Notes under the pieces: generated by a model
The model's database searches: none
Told to the model about the DNA's origin: nothing
The model's input: only the letters and a program-made list of their open reading frames with translations
Part shown: positions 10,289-24,613 of the stretch, one piece after another
How the letters are laid out: each line of letters starts with the position of its first letter
Position numbering within the stretch: the stretch's first letter is position 1
Assembly: GCF_001182745.1 (NCBI RefSeq)
Contig: NZ_LN868938.1
Location: forward strand, 372,001-436,000
Reading direction: 5' to 3'
Origin: Nocardia farcinica
Lineage (GTDB): Bacteria > Actinomycetota > Actinomycetes > Mycobacteriales > Mycobacteriaceae
Length of the DNA: 64,000 bases
Program-made: the position numbers and the translations under genes

Positions 10289-11134
10289 ATGACGGGTACG
10301 GCGCCGCGGGCGGGTGTGGCGATGACGGCGATCGGCGTCGCGGTCATCCGGGCGCGCGAGTCCGCCCGACCCGACCGGCTCTACGACGATCCGCTGGCCA
10401 CGGTGTTCGTGGCGGCGGCCCGCGCCCAGTTCGTCGGCACTCCCGACGGTGACGACCGCTGGGCGAGCATGCTCGATCTCGCCGATGCCTTCTACGAGGG
10501 CCGCACGGTCAGCGTGCGGCTCGTCGACGACGGTGTGCGCGCCGCGAGCGCGGCGGGCTGCGCGCAGTTCGTCCTGCTCGGCGCGGGTTTGGACACCCGC
10601 GCATTCCGGATGCCGTTGCCCGCGCACGCGCGGTTCTTCGAGATCGACCTGCCGGAACTGTTCGCGTTCAAGGAATCCGTGCTGGCCCAGGCCGGTGCGC
10701 GTCCGGTGTGCGAGCGGATCGTGCTCCCCGCCGATCTGCGCGGAGACTGGGGTGACGCCTTGCGGGACAGCGGATTCCGGCCCGAGGTGCCCACGCACTG
10801 GATCGATGAGGGAGTGCTCGCCTATCTCGGTACCGATGCGGCCTGGGCGGTCGCCGACACCCTCACCGAATTGTCCGCGCCGGGCAGCACCTTCGAGGTC
10901 GGGCGTTTCGTGGTGCCCTCGGCGGAACCGAAGTACGCGGCGTTGCGGGAGCTGGTGCGCGGCGGGCGGCGGTCGTCGGGGACGCCGGGGCTCGGCCCCG
11001 ACGCGGAGGCCGGCTTGGCCGAGCGCGGCTGGCGCACCAGCTTCCGGTCCTGGGACGAGCTCATCGCGCCGCTCGGCCGCGGGGAGGCCACCGGCGATCT
11101 GGCCGCGGGCCTGCTGTTGGCGGTCAAGCGCTGA
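10289..11134 (+). CDS. SAM-dependent methyltransferase, LCMT-like (TIGR00027 type)
   Basis: 281 residues of the large actinobacterial family of putative S-adenosylmethionine methyltransferases related to leucine carboxyl methyltransferase (many paralogues in mycobacteria and nocardiae). Seen: N-terminal ARPDRLYDDPLA, the SAM-binding FVLLGAGLDTRAFRM, the acidic FFEIDLPELFAFK, and the later THWIDEGVLAYL, all typical and in the right order. Start ATG 10289 with GGGAGGG about 6 bases upstream. The substrate is unknown. It stands alone between alkB (divergent) and the pyr operon, separated from the latter by a promoter. Confidence 0.85.
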   Translation: MTGTAPRAGVAMTAIGVAVIRARESARPDRLYDDPLATVFVAAARAQFVGTPDGDDRWASMLDLADAFYEGRTVSVRLVDDGVRAASAAGCAQFVLLGAGLDTRAFRMPLPAHARFFEIDLPELFAFKESVLAQAGARPVCERIVLPADLRGDWGDALRDSGFRPEVPTHWIDEGVLAYLGTDAAWAVADTLTELSAPGSTFEVGRFVVPSAEPKYAALRELVRGGRRSSGTPGLGPDAEAGLAERGWRTSFRSWDELIAPLGRGEATGDLAAGLLLAVKR

Positions 11135-11211
11135 CGTGCACCCGCTCACACTCGCCGCGTGGGGCAGCTCACAGCGCGTGTACCTGGTGAAAGCGCTGTC
11201 CGGAGCGCTGT

Positions 11212-11901
<690 letters not shown>

Positions 11902-11904
11902 CCG

Positions 11905-12864
11905 GTGCGACATCTGCTGAGCGTGACCGATCTGGATCGCACCGCCGCCACCGAACTGCTCGACGAAGCCGAACGCTTCGAACAGGCGCTGCTCGGACGC
12001 GAGGTGCACAAGCTGCCGACGCTGCGCGGACGCACCGTGATGACGGTCTTCTACGAGAACTCCACGCGCACCCGGGTGTCCTTCGAGGTGGCGGGCAAGT
12101 GGATGAGCGCCGACGTCATCAACGTCAGCGCGAGTTCGTCCTCGGTGTCCAAGGGTGAGTCGCTGCGCGACACCGCGCTCACCCTGCACGCCGCGGGCGC
12201 GGACGCGCTGATCGTGCGCCATCCCGCCTCCGGCGCCGCCCATCAGATCGCGCGGTGGATGGACGGGTGGGCGCGCGAGTCGGGCCGCTCCCACGGTCCG
12301 GCGATCGTCAACGCGGGCGACGGCATGCACGAGCACCCCACCCAGGCCCTGCTGGACGCGCTGACCCTGCGGCAGCGCCTCGGCGACATCGAGGGCAAAC
12401 GGGTGGTCATCGTCGGCGACATCCTGCACAGCCGGGTCGCCCGCTCGAACGTCTTCCTGCTGCACACCCTCGGCGCGGAGGTGGTGCTGGTCGCGCCGCG
12501 CACGCTGCTGCCGGTGGGCGTACAGAGCTGGCCGGCCCGCGTCTCCCACCACCTCGACGCCGAACTGCCCGGCGCCGACGCGGTGCTGATGCTGCGGGTC
12601 CAGGCCGAACGCATGAACGGCGGGTTCTTCCCGTCGGCGCGGGAGTACTCGGTCAACTACGGCCTCTCCGAGCGCAGGCTCGCGCTGCTGGCCGAGCACG
12701 CGGTGGTGATGCACCCCGGGCCGATGCTGCGCGGCATGGAGATCGCCTCCGCGGTCGCGGATTCGCCGCAGGCCGCCGTCCTGCAGCAGGTGACCAACGG
12801 TGTGCACCTGCGGATGGCGGTGCTGTTCCGGCTGCTGGTCGGGGCGCAGGAGGCGATCGCGTGA
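11905..12864 (+). CDS. pyrB: Aspartate carbamoyltransferase catalytic subunit
   Basis: Joins carbamoyl phosphate and aspartate to carbamoyl-aspartate. 319 residues, normal length. The carbamoyl-phosphate motif [13 protein letters not shown], the [13 protein letters not shown] loop from the neighbouring subunit, [12 protein letters not shown] in the aspartate domain and the C-terminal [11 protein letters not shown] are all present. There is no pyrI regulatory-chain gene, as expected for actinobacteria, so control is through PyrR. GTG 11905 starts 3 bases after the pyrR stop. Confidence 0.97.
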   Translation: MRHLLSVTDLDRTAATELLDEAERFEQALLGREVHKLPTLRGRTVMTVFYENSTRTRVSFEVAGKWMSADVINVSASSSSVSKGESLRDTALTLHAAGADALIVRHPASGAAHQIARWMDGWARESGRSHGPAIVNAGDGMHEHPTQALLDALTLRQRLGDIEGKRVVIVGDILHSRVARSNVFLLHTLGAEVVLVAPRTLLPVGVQSWPARVSHHLDAELPGADAVLMLRVQAERMNGGFFPSAREYSVNYGLSERRLALLAEHAVVMHPGPMLRGMEIASAVADSPQAAVLQQVTNGVHLRMAVLFRLLVGAQEAIA

Positions 12865-12895
12865 ACGGCGGGGCACACGACCGGGAGGAGCGGGC

Positions 12896-14209
12896 ATGAG
12901 TGGACTGTTGATCAAGGGCGCCGTCCTCTACGGCGAGGGTGAGCCGGTCGACGTCTTCGTCGACGAGGGCGAGATCCGCCAGATCGGCACGGACCTGGGC
13001 GTGGTGGACGCCGAGATCGTCGAGGCGCGCGGCCAGGTGCTGCTGCCCGGCTTCGTCGATCTGCACACCCACCTGCGCGAGCCCGGCCGCGAGGACACCG
13101 AGACCATCGAGACGGGCTCGGCCGCGGCCGCGCTGGGCGGCTACACCGCGGTGTTCGCGATGGCGAACACCAACCCGGTGGCCGACTCGGTGGTCGTCAC
13201 CGACCATGTGTGGCGGCGCGGTCAGGAGGTCGGCCTGGTCGACGTGCACCCGGTGGGCGCGGTGACGGTCGGACTGGCGGGCAAGCAACTGGCCGAGATG
13301 GGCACGATGGCCGCCGGGGTCGGCGGGGTGCGGATGTTCTCCGACGACGGGCACTGCGTCTACGACCCGCTGATCATGCGCCGCGCGCTGGAGTACTCGA
13401 ACTCCCTCGGCGTGCTGATCGCCCAGCACGCCGAGGAGCCGCGACTGACCAAGGGCGCGGTCGCCCACGAAGGCCCGACGGCGGCGCGCCTGGGGCTCGC
13501 GGGCTGGCCGCGCGCGGCCGAGGAGTCCATCGTGGCCCGCGACGCGCTGCTGGCCCGGGACGCGGGCGCGCGTGTGCACATCTGCCACGCCTCCACCGCG
13601 GGCACCGTCGAGCTGGTGAAATGGGCCAAGGCGCAAGGTATTTCGATCACCGCCGAGGTCACCCCGCACCACCTGCTGCTGGACGACTCGCGACTGGAGA
13701 CCTACGACGCGGTCAACAAGGTGAACCCGCCGCTGCGGGAGGCCTCCGACACGGCGGCACTGCGCGCGGCGCTGGCCGAGGGCATCATCGATTGCGTCGC
13801 CACCGACCACGCCCCGCATGCCGAGCAGGACAAGTGCTGCGAGTTCGCCGCCGCCCGCCCCGGCATGCTCGGTCTGGAGACCGCCCTGTCGATCGTCGTC
13901 GAGACGATGGTGCGGCCCGGGCTGCTGGACTGGCGGGGAGTGGCGCGGGTGATGAGCGAGCGGCCCGCCGAGATCGTCGGCCTCGACGACCAGGGCCGTC
14001 CGATCGCGGTCGGCGAGCCCGCCAACCTGGTGCTGGTGGATCCGGACGCGACATGGACGGTGCGCGCGAGCGAGCTGGCCAGCATCTCGAACAACACCCC
14101 GTTCGAGGAGATGACCTTCCCGGCCAGGGTGACCATGACACTGCTGCGCGGACGGATCACCGCCCGTGCCGGTCGCGCGGCGCAGCCGCAGGGCGCGGGA
14201 GGTGCGTGA
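12896..14209 (+). CDS. pyrC: Dihydroorotase
   Basis: Zinc amidohydrolase that closes carbamoyl-aspartate to dihydroorotate. 437 residues, type I dihydroorotase length. Metal ligands: the HTHLREPG motif (two His), HICHAST and the nearby His residues, and the Asp of CVATDHAPH. The lysine to be carbamylated is not obvious at its usual place, as in other class I actinobacterial enzymes; I did not resolve this. ATG 12896 has GGGAGGAG upstream; the stop overlaps the next start (TGATG). Confidence 0.96.
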   Translation: MSGLLIKGAVLYGEGEPVDVFVDEGEIRQIGTDLGVVDAEIVEARGQVLLPGFVDLHTHLREPGREDTETIETGSAAAALGGYTAVFAMANTNPVADSVVVTDHVWRRGQEVGLVDVHPVGAVTVGLAGKQLAEMGTMAAGVGGVRMFSDDGHCVYDPLIMRRALEYSNSLGVLIAQHAEEPRLTKGAVAHEGPTAARLGLAGWPRAAEESIVARDALLARDAGARVHICHASTAGTVELVKWAKAQGISITAEVTPHHLLLDDSRLETYDAVNKVNPPLREASDTAALRAALAEGIIDCVATDHAPHAEQDKCCEFAAARPGMLGLETALSIVVETMVRPGLLDWRGVARVMSERPAEIVGLDDQGRPIAVGEPANLVLVDPDATWTVRASELASISNNTPFEEMTFPARVTMTLLRGRITARAGRAAQPQGAGGA

Positions 14210-14706
14210 TGGAACGAACACTGTGGGTGCTGGGTTGCCTGGTGCTGTTCCTGCTCGGCCTGTGGCTGATGTACCGGGGGTGGCAGAACCGGGCCGCGCG
14301 CCAGGCCGAGCGCATCGGCGAACTGCCGCCGGTGCCCGCCGAGCTGGGCGCGCAGTTGCTGGAGCCGACCACCGGCCTGTACCTGGGCAGCACCATCGCA
14401 CCCAGCTGGCAGGACCGGATCGCGGTCGGTGATCTCGGGTTCCGCGCCACCGCGGAACTGACGAAGTTCGAACGCGGAATTCTGCTCGAACGCAGCGGCG
14501 CCGCGGCCATCTGGATTCCGAGCGAATCCGTGACGGCCGTGCGCACCGAACGCGGACACGCGGGCAAAGTGATGACGGAAGATGGAGTGCTGGTAATTCG
14601 CTGGAAGCTGCCGACCGGAACCGAGATCGATACCGGGTTCCGCGGCGACGACAAGACGGTGTACCCGGCGTGGGCCGCGTCGATGACGGGAGAAGAGGAG
14701 AGATGA
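14209..14706 (+). CDS. Membrane protein conserved between pyrC and carA (Rv1382-like)
   Basis: 165 residues: one N-terminal membrane helix (about 5-22, [20 protein letters not shown]) followed by a short linker and a soluble cytoplasmic-type domain with beta-strand character and an ending [16 protein letters not shown]. In the mycobacterial pyr operon a gene of this size and type (Rv1382, annotated only as an export or membrane protein) holds the same place. Both ends overlap neighbours (1 base with pyrC, 4 with carA), so it is tightly bound to pyrimidine synthesis by expression. No enzymatic motif seen; a PH-like fold is possible. Function unknown. Confidence 0.85.
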   Translation: MERTLWVLGCLVLFLLGLWLMYRGWQNRAARQAERIGELPPVPAELGAQLLEPTTGLYLGSTIAPSWQDRIAVGDLGFRATAELTKFERGILLERSGAAAIWIPSESVTAVRTERGHAGKVMTEDGVLVIRWKLPTGTEIDTGFRGDDKTVYPAWAASMTGEEER

Positions 14707-15820
14707 GCGCAGACACTGCAGCCGCCCTGGTGCTCGAGGACGGCCGGGTGTTCCGCGGCACGGCCTACGGAGCGGTCGGGCAGACCCTCGGTGAGGCGGT
14801 GTTCTGCACCGCGATGACCGGGTACCAGGAGACCCTGACCGACCCGAGCTACCACCGCCAGATCGTGGTGGCCACCGCGCCGCAGATCGGCAACACCGGC
14901 TGGAACGACGAGGACGACGAATCGCAGCGGATCTGGGTCGCCGGATACGCGGTGCGCGATCCCGCGCGCCGGGTCTCCAACTGGCGCGCCACCCGGTCGC
15001 TGCCCGACGAGCTGGACCGCCAGGGCATCGTCGGCATCGCCGGCATCGACACCCGTGCCCTGGTGCGCCACCTGCGCACCCGCGGCTCGATGAAGGCGGG
15101 CATCTTCTCCGGCGCCGCCCTCGCCGACGCCGAGGAACTGCTGGCCCGGGTGACCGGGCAGCCCTCGATGCTGGGCGCCGACCTGGCCGAGGAGGTCAGC
15201 ACCGACGGGGTCTACACGATCGAGCCGACCGGCGATCACCGGTTCACCGTCGTCGCCGTCGACCTCGGCATCAAGACCAACACCCCGCGCATGTTCGCCC
15301 AACGCGGTATCCGGGTACACGTCGTGCCCTCGACCACCTCGCTCGACCAGGTGCTGGAGCTGAAGCCGGACGGGGTCTTCCTGTCCAACGGGCCCGGCGA
15401 CCCGGCCACCCAGAACGACGCGGTCGCGATCACCCAGGGCGTGCTCGAACGCGGCGTGCCGCTGTTCGGCATCTGCTTCGGCAACCAGATCCTGGGCCGC
15501 GCGCTGGGCCGGGAGACCTACAAGATGAAGTTCGGCCACCGCGGCATCAACATCCCGGTCGTCGAGCACGAGACCGGCCGCATCTCGATCACCGCGCAGA
15601 ACCACGGGTTCGCGCTGGAAGGGGAGCGGGGCGAGCAGTTCGACACCCCGTTCGGCCGCGCCGAGATCAGCCACGTGTGCGCCAACGACGGCACCGTCGA
15701 GGGGGTGCGCCTGCTCGACGGTCGCGCCTTCTCGGTGCAGTACCACCCCGAGGCCGCCGCGGGTCCGCACGATGCCGCATATCTGTTCGACCGCTTCGCC
15801 GGTCTCATGGAAGGAGCCTG

Positions 15821-15821
<1 letters not shown>
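14703..15821 (+). CDS. carA: Carbamoyl-phosphate synthase small (glutaminase) chain
   Basis: Hydrolyses glutamine and passes ammonia to CarB. 372 residues: an N-terminal CPSase domain ([28 protein letters not shown]) and a class I glutamine amidotransferase domain from about 190. The catalytic Cys lies in [13 protein letters not shown] and the His/Glu pair in [12 protein letters not shown] 14703 overlaps the preceding stop (ATGA); the carA stop overlaps the carB start by one base. Confidence 0.97.
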
Positions 15822-19153
<3,332 letters not shown>

Positions 19154-19170
19154 GCGGGCACGGTGGCGGC

Positions 19171-19995
19171 GTGACCGGGTTCGGTACCCGGTTGCGCGCC
19201 GCGATGGACCGCTTCGGTCCGCTCTGCGTCGGCATCGACCCACATCCGCCGCTGCTGGCGGACTGGGGGCTGACCGACGACGCCGAGGGTCTGGAGCGCT
19301 TCGCCGAGATCTGCGTGGAGGCCTTCGACGGCACCGTCGCGCTGGTGAAGCCGCAGGTCGCGTTCTTCGAGGCCTACGGCTCGGCGGGCATCGCCGTGCT
19401 CGAACGCACCATCGAGGTGTTGCGTGCCTCGGGCACCCTGGTGCTCGCCGACGCCAAGCGCGGTGACATCGGCTCCACCATGGCCGCCTACGCCCGCACC
19501 TGGCTCGGCGACGGACCGCTGGGTTCGGACGCGGTGACGGTGTCGCCGTATCTCGGATTCGGGTCGCTCGACCCGGCGCTGGAGCTGGCCGCGGCGGGCG
19601 GTCGGGGGGTGTTCGTGCTGGCCGCGACCTCCAATCCGGAGGGCGCGCAGGTGCAGACCGCCGTAGGCGCCGGCGGTCGCAGCGTCGCTCAGACGATGGT
19701 CGACGAGGTCGCGGCCCGCAACGCGGGTGCGGAGTTCGGGTCGGTCGGCGTCGTGGTCGGCGCGACCCTCACCGCCGCGCCGGAGCTGGCCGGACTCAAC
19801 GGCCCGATCCTGATGCCCGGCGTGGGGGCCCAGGGCGGTGGTCCCGCATCCGTGCGGGAGCTGGTGCCCGCGGACCTGCTTCCGGCGGTCGTGCCCAACG
19901 TCTCCCGCGAGGTGCTGCGGCACGGCCCGTCGGTGTCGGCCCTGCGCGAGCGGCTGGCCGCGCTTCAGGAGGACTTCGCGTTCCTGCGGAGGTGA
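19171..19995 (+). CDS. pyrF: Orotidine-5'-phosphate decarboxylase (type 2)
   Basis: Final step to UMP. 274 residues, the long (type 2) form found in actinobacteria. [12 protein letters not shown] near the N-terminus, [11 protein letters not shown], the catalytic [13 protein letters not shown] loop and MPGVGAQGG in the phosphate site are seen. I chose GTG 19171 (VTGFGTRL) because relatives begin MTGFG; GTG 19150, overlapping the carB stop, would add seven residues. Last gene of the pyr operon; pyrD and pyrE are not in the window. Confidence 0.95.
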   Translation: MTGFGTRLRAAMDRFGPLCVGIDPHPPLLADWGLTDDAEGLERFAEICVEAFDGTVALVKPQVAFFEAYGSAGIAVLERTIEVLRASGTLVLADAKRGDIGSTMAAYARTWLGDGPLGSDAVTVSPYLGFGSLDPALELAAAGGRGVFVLAATSNPEGAQVQTAVGAGGRSVAQTMVDEVAARNAGAEFGSVGVVVGATLTAAPELAGLNGPILMPGVGAQGGGPASVRELVPADLLPAVVPNVSREVLRHGPSVSALRERLAALQEDFAFLRR

Positions 19996-20163
19996 GCAGT
20001 CCGCCCCGGGTCGGACCGGGGTTTGAAACGGCGCCGGAGTGGGTACAGGCCGTCGTGCTGCCCGCTGAACGGCGTTCTCCAGCGTCAACGCGGCTGGATC
20101 GATTCCGGGGTGCCCGGCGGCGCGTGCGCGCCGCACAGCGGCCGGCGGCCGCCGCGTCCTCCG

Positions 20164-20196
20164 ACAGCCCCCGGGTGCCCGGCGCCCGGGGGCTGT
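20164..20196. terminator. Strong hairpin after the pyr operon
   Basis: ACAGCCCCCGGG (20164-20175) and CCCGGGGGCTGT (20185-20196) form a perfect 12-bp stem with a 9-base loop. It is the likely end of the pyr transcript. The rest of the 592-base non-coding stretch 19996-20587 holds the short direct repeats at 20242-20277, a 7-bp hairpin (20370-20391) and a candidate -10 TACGAT (20407-20412) for mihF. Confidence 0.75.
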
Positions 20197-20241
20197 TCGT
20201 CGTGCCCGGGCACCGTCCCGCCCCTCGAGACATGTGTTCGA

Positions 20242-20277
20242 TGCGACACGCGGACGAAGTGTGCGACACGCGGGCGA
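20242..20277 (+). repeat. Two 16-bp direct repeats 20 bp apart upstream of mihF
   Basis: TGCGACACGCGGACGA (20242-20257) recurs as TGCGACACGCGGGCGA (20262-20277) with one mismatch. The 20-bp period is about two helical turns, so two protein copies would bind on the same DNA face. It lies about 310 bases before mihF. No known regulator is assigned. Confidence 0.6.
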
Positions 20278-20587
20278 TTCGCAGAAAGTTCCTGGTCGGA
20301 GGCTGATTGGTTGCCGGGCGCGCCCGGCCTGCTGTCGCTATCTGTGGGCAAACCGGGCGGCGTCTGAGAAAAACGCTGGTAGCGGCGTTTTCGGTGAAAT
20401 CGGGAGTACGATCGCGGCTGTGACCGGAGCGCGCCGCGCATCCGGCCCCGCTCGCCCTTACGGCATGCGGAATCATGCGCTGACCTGGGGGGTGGGTTCG
20501 CAATCGGCGGACGTCGTGGGTACGGTCGCTGAGACCGTCGGCTCACCGGCGGTCAGTTGAAGCAATGAACGATGAGACGGAGGAACC

Positions 20588-20908
20588 GTGGCCCTTCCCC
20601 AGCTGACTGACGAGCAGCGCGCCGCTGCTCTGGAGAAGGCGGCTGCCGCTCGCCGCGCTCGGGCGGAGCTCAAGGAGCGCTTGAAGCGTGGCGGCACCGA
20701 CCTGAAGAGCGTCCTCGCCGATGCCGAGACCGACGAGATCCTCGGCAAGATGAAGGTGTCGGCGCTGCTGGAGGCACTGCCCAAGGTCGGCAAGGTCAAG
20801 GCGGCCGAGATCATGAGCGAGCTGGAGATCGCCCCCACCCGCCGGCTGCGCGGACTCGGTGATCGGCAGCGCAAGGCGCTGCTGGCCCGGTTCGACTTCG
20901 ACGCCTGA
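20588..20908 (+). CDS. mihF: Mycobacterial-type integration host factor mIHF
   Basis: Actinobacterial nucleoid-associated protein unrelated in fold to E. coli IHF; it bends DNA and is essential in mycobacteria. 106 residues: a long basic N-terminal helix ([20 protein letters not shown]), then the helix-two-turn-helix core with [20 protein letters not shown] and [21 protein letters not shown] 20588 with GGAGGA upstream. Its long leader (about 170 bases from the candidate -10) and upstream direct repeats suggest heavy regulation. gmk follows after 8 bases, the order known in mycobacteria. Confidence 0.95.
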   Translation: MALPQLTDEQRAAALEKAAAARRARAELKERLKRGGTDLKSVLADAETDEILGKMKVSALLEALPKVGKVKAAEIMSELEIAPTRRLRGLGDRQRKALLARFDFDA

Positions 20909-20916
20909 TTCCGAGG

Positions 20917-21498
20917 GTGGTCGAACACACGCGGAAGGGTCGGCTGGTCGTGCTGGTCGGCCCCTCGGCCGTGGGGAAATCGACGGTCGTGCGGTGCGTG
21001 CGGGAACGCCTGCCCGAACTGGTCTTCAGTGTGTCGGCGACAACCCGGGCCCCCCGGCCCGGGGAGGTCGACGGCCGGGACTACCGGTTCGTCACCCGGG
21101 CCGAGTTCGACGCCATGATCGAGGCCGGTGAACTGCTCGAATGGGCGGAGATCCACGGCGGGTTGCAGCGCTCGGGTACCCCTGCCGCCCCGGTGCGCGA
21201 GGCACTGGCGGCGGGCAAGAACGTGCTGCTCGAGGTGGATCTCGAAGGGGCGCGCTCGGTGCGCAAGGTCATGCCGGAGGCGCGGCTGGTCTTTCTGGCC
21301 CCGCCGAGCTGGGACGAACTCGTCGCCCGGCTCACCGCGCGCGGCACCGAAACACCCGAGGTGATCGCGCGCAGGCTGGAGACCGCCAGGATCGAACTCG
21401 CCGCCTGTGACGAGTTCGACAACGTCATCGTGAACGACGAGGTGACCAGCGCCTGCGAGCAGTTGGTATCGTTGTTCGTTAGCACAAATTCGAGATAG
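20917..21498 (+). CDS. gmk: Guanylate kinase
   Basis: Phosphorylates GMP to GDP. 193 residues. P-loop [13 protein letters not shown] near residues 12-24, the GMP-binding [17 protein letters not shown] and [19 protein letters not shown], and the lid [13 protein letters not shown] are in order. GTG 20917 is the first usable start, 8 bases after mihF. The next gene, rpoZ, is 120 bases away, past a 9-bp hairpin; gmk-rpoZ linkage is common across bacteria. Confidence 0.96.
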   Translation: MVEHTRKGRLVVLVGPSAVGKSTVVRCVRERLPELVFSVSATTRAPRPGEVDGRDYRFVTRAEFDAMIEAGELLEWAEIHGGLQRSGTPAAPVREALAAGKNVLLEVDLEGARSVRKVMPEARLVFLAPPSWDELVARLTARGTETPEVIARRLETARIELAACDEFDNVIVNDEVTSACEQLVSLFVSTNSR

Positions 21499-21894
<396 letters not shown>

Positions 21895-21899
21895 CTCCT

Positions 21900-21918
21900 C
21901 CTCGGCGCCCCGCCGAGG
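21900..21918. terminator. 8-bp hairpin between rpoZ and coaBC
   Basis: CCTCGGCG (21900-21907) and CGCCGAGG (21911-21918) with a 3-base loop, just after the rpoZ stop. It is probably a weak attenuator or mRNA stabiliser, because coaBC follows only 22 bases later. Confidence 0.45.
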
Positions 21919-21940
21919 ACCGCATGAACACGGAGGCGTA

Positions 21941-23167
21941 GTGAGCACACGCATCGTCGTCGGCGTCGGCGGCGGGATCGCCGCCTACAAGGCCTGCGCG
22001 TTGATCCGGCGGTTCACCGAGACCGGTCATCAGGTCCGGGTGATCCCCACCGAGTCGGCGCTGCAGTTCGTCGGCAAGGCCACCTTCGAGGCGCTGTCCG
22101 GGAATCCGGTGCACACCGACGTGTTCACCGATGTACCCGAAGTGCCGCACGTCCGGCTCGGGCAGGAGGCCGACCTCGTCGTCATCGCCCCCGCCACGGC
22201 GGACCTGATGGCCCGCGCGGCACACGGCCGCGCCGACGACCTGCTCACCGCCACCCTGCTCACCGCCCGATGTCCGGTGCTGTTCGCGCCCGCGATGCAC
22301 ACCGAGATGTGGGAGCACCCCGCCACCCAGGCCAACGTCGAGACCCTGCGCAGGCACGGCGCCGTCGTGATGGAGCCCGCCTCCGGCAGGCTCACCGGCA
22401 CCGACACCGGCCCGGGCAGGCTGCCGGAGCCGGAGGAGATCTTCGGCCTCGCGTCGCTGCTGCAGGAACGGCAGGACGCCGTGCCGCGCGACCTGGTCGG
22501 CCGCCGCCTGGTGATCACCGCGGGCGGCACCCGCGAACCGCTGGACCCGGTCCGGTTCCTGGGCAACCGCAGCTCCGGCAAACAGGGCTATGCCCTGGCC
22601 AGGGTGGCGGCCCAGCGCGGTGCGCAGGTGACCCTCATCGCGGGCAACACCATCGAGATGGCGGCGCCCGCCGCGGTCGAGCTGGTGCACATCACCACCG
22701 CCGAACAGCTCAAGACCGCGGTCGACAAGCACGCCGTCGGCGCCGACGCGGTGATCATGGCCGCGGCGGTGGCCGATTTCCGGCCGACCAACGTCGCGGC
22801 CGCCAAGATCAAGAAGGGTGCCGGCGAGCCGGACGTCATCCCGCTGACCAAGACCGACGACATTCTCGCCGGGCTGGTCCAGTCCCGCCGGGACGGCCAG
22901 CTGCCCGGCACCGCGATCGTCGGGTTCGCCGCCGAGACCGGCGACGAACACGGCGATGTGCTCACCCACGCGCGGGCCAAGCTGGCCCGCAAGGGGTGCG
23001 ATCTGCTGGTGGTCAACGCCGTGGGCGAGGGCAAGGCCTTCGAGGTGGACACCAACGACGGCTGGCTGCTCGGCGCCGACGGCACCGAACAGGCGCTCGA
23101 CCACGGTTCCAAGGCGCTGCTGGCCAGCCGGGTACTCGACGCGCTGGCGCCCCTGCTGCGCTCCTGA
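21941..23167 (+). CDS. coaBC: Bifunctional phosphopantothenoylcysteine decarboxylase/synthetase CoaBC
   Basis: Two consecutive steps of coenzyme A synthesis. 408 residues: an N-terminal flavin-dependent CoaC domain (GVGGGIAAYKA, catalytic His in VPEVPHVRLG, LFAPAMHTEMWEHP), and a C-terminal CoaB domain from about 185 (TAGGTREPLDPVRFLGNRSSGKQG, KIKKG). The segment where E. coli CoaC has its reducing Cys reads SGRLTGTDTGPGRLPEP, without Cys, and the usual Asn of PAMN is His; both look like actinobacterial variants. GTG 21941 with GGAGG 4 bases upstream. Confidence 0.95.
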   Translation: MSTRIVVGVGGGIAAYKACALIRRFTETGHQVRVIPTESALQFVGKATFEALSGNPVHTDVFTDVPEVPHVRLGQEADLVVIAPATADLMARAAHGRADDLLTATLLTARCPVLFAPAMHTEMWEHPATQANVETLRRHGAVVMEPASGRLTGTDTGPGRLPEPEEIFGLASLLQERQDAVPRDLVGRRLVITAGGTREPLDPVRFLGNRSSGKQGYALARVAAQRGAQVTLIAGNTIEMAAPAAVELVHITTAEQLKTAVDKHAVGADAVIMAAAVADFRPTNVAAAKIKKGAGEPDVIPLTKTDDILAGLVQSRRDGQLPGTAIVGFAAETGDEHGDVLTHARAKLARKGCDLLVVNAVGEGKAFEVDTNDGWLLGADGTEQALDHGSKALLASRVLDALAPLLRS

Positions 23168-23383
23168 GCGGTGAAAGACGGCGGCCCCCTGGTTGTTTCG
23201 GTGAACAGCGGGTCCGCCCGGAGGTAGTGGACACGAACGTGCGGTGAATGCCGACACCGACGGCCGCACCGCGTCCATGATTTGGAATAGTCTGCAGAGG
23301 AAGGGTTGCGCGGCGGCGACTTGGCACTACTGTCGCTGTCGCGATCCGATACGACGAACCCGTTGAGGGAGAGGGAACAACTG

Positions 23384-24598
<1,215 letters not shown>

Positions 24599-24613
24599 GT
24601 CGACCGGGTCCGC

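Noticed and set aside
20023..20367. 114-codon open frame between pyrF and mihF
   Set aside because: It crosses the terminator hairpin and the direct repeats; composition is Cys/Pro/Arg-rich noise.
23168..23383. SAM riboswitch in the metK leader
   Set aside because: No recognisable SAM-I, SAM-II or SAM-IV core; I cannot run a covariance search, which would settle it.
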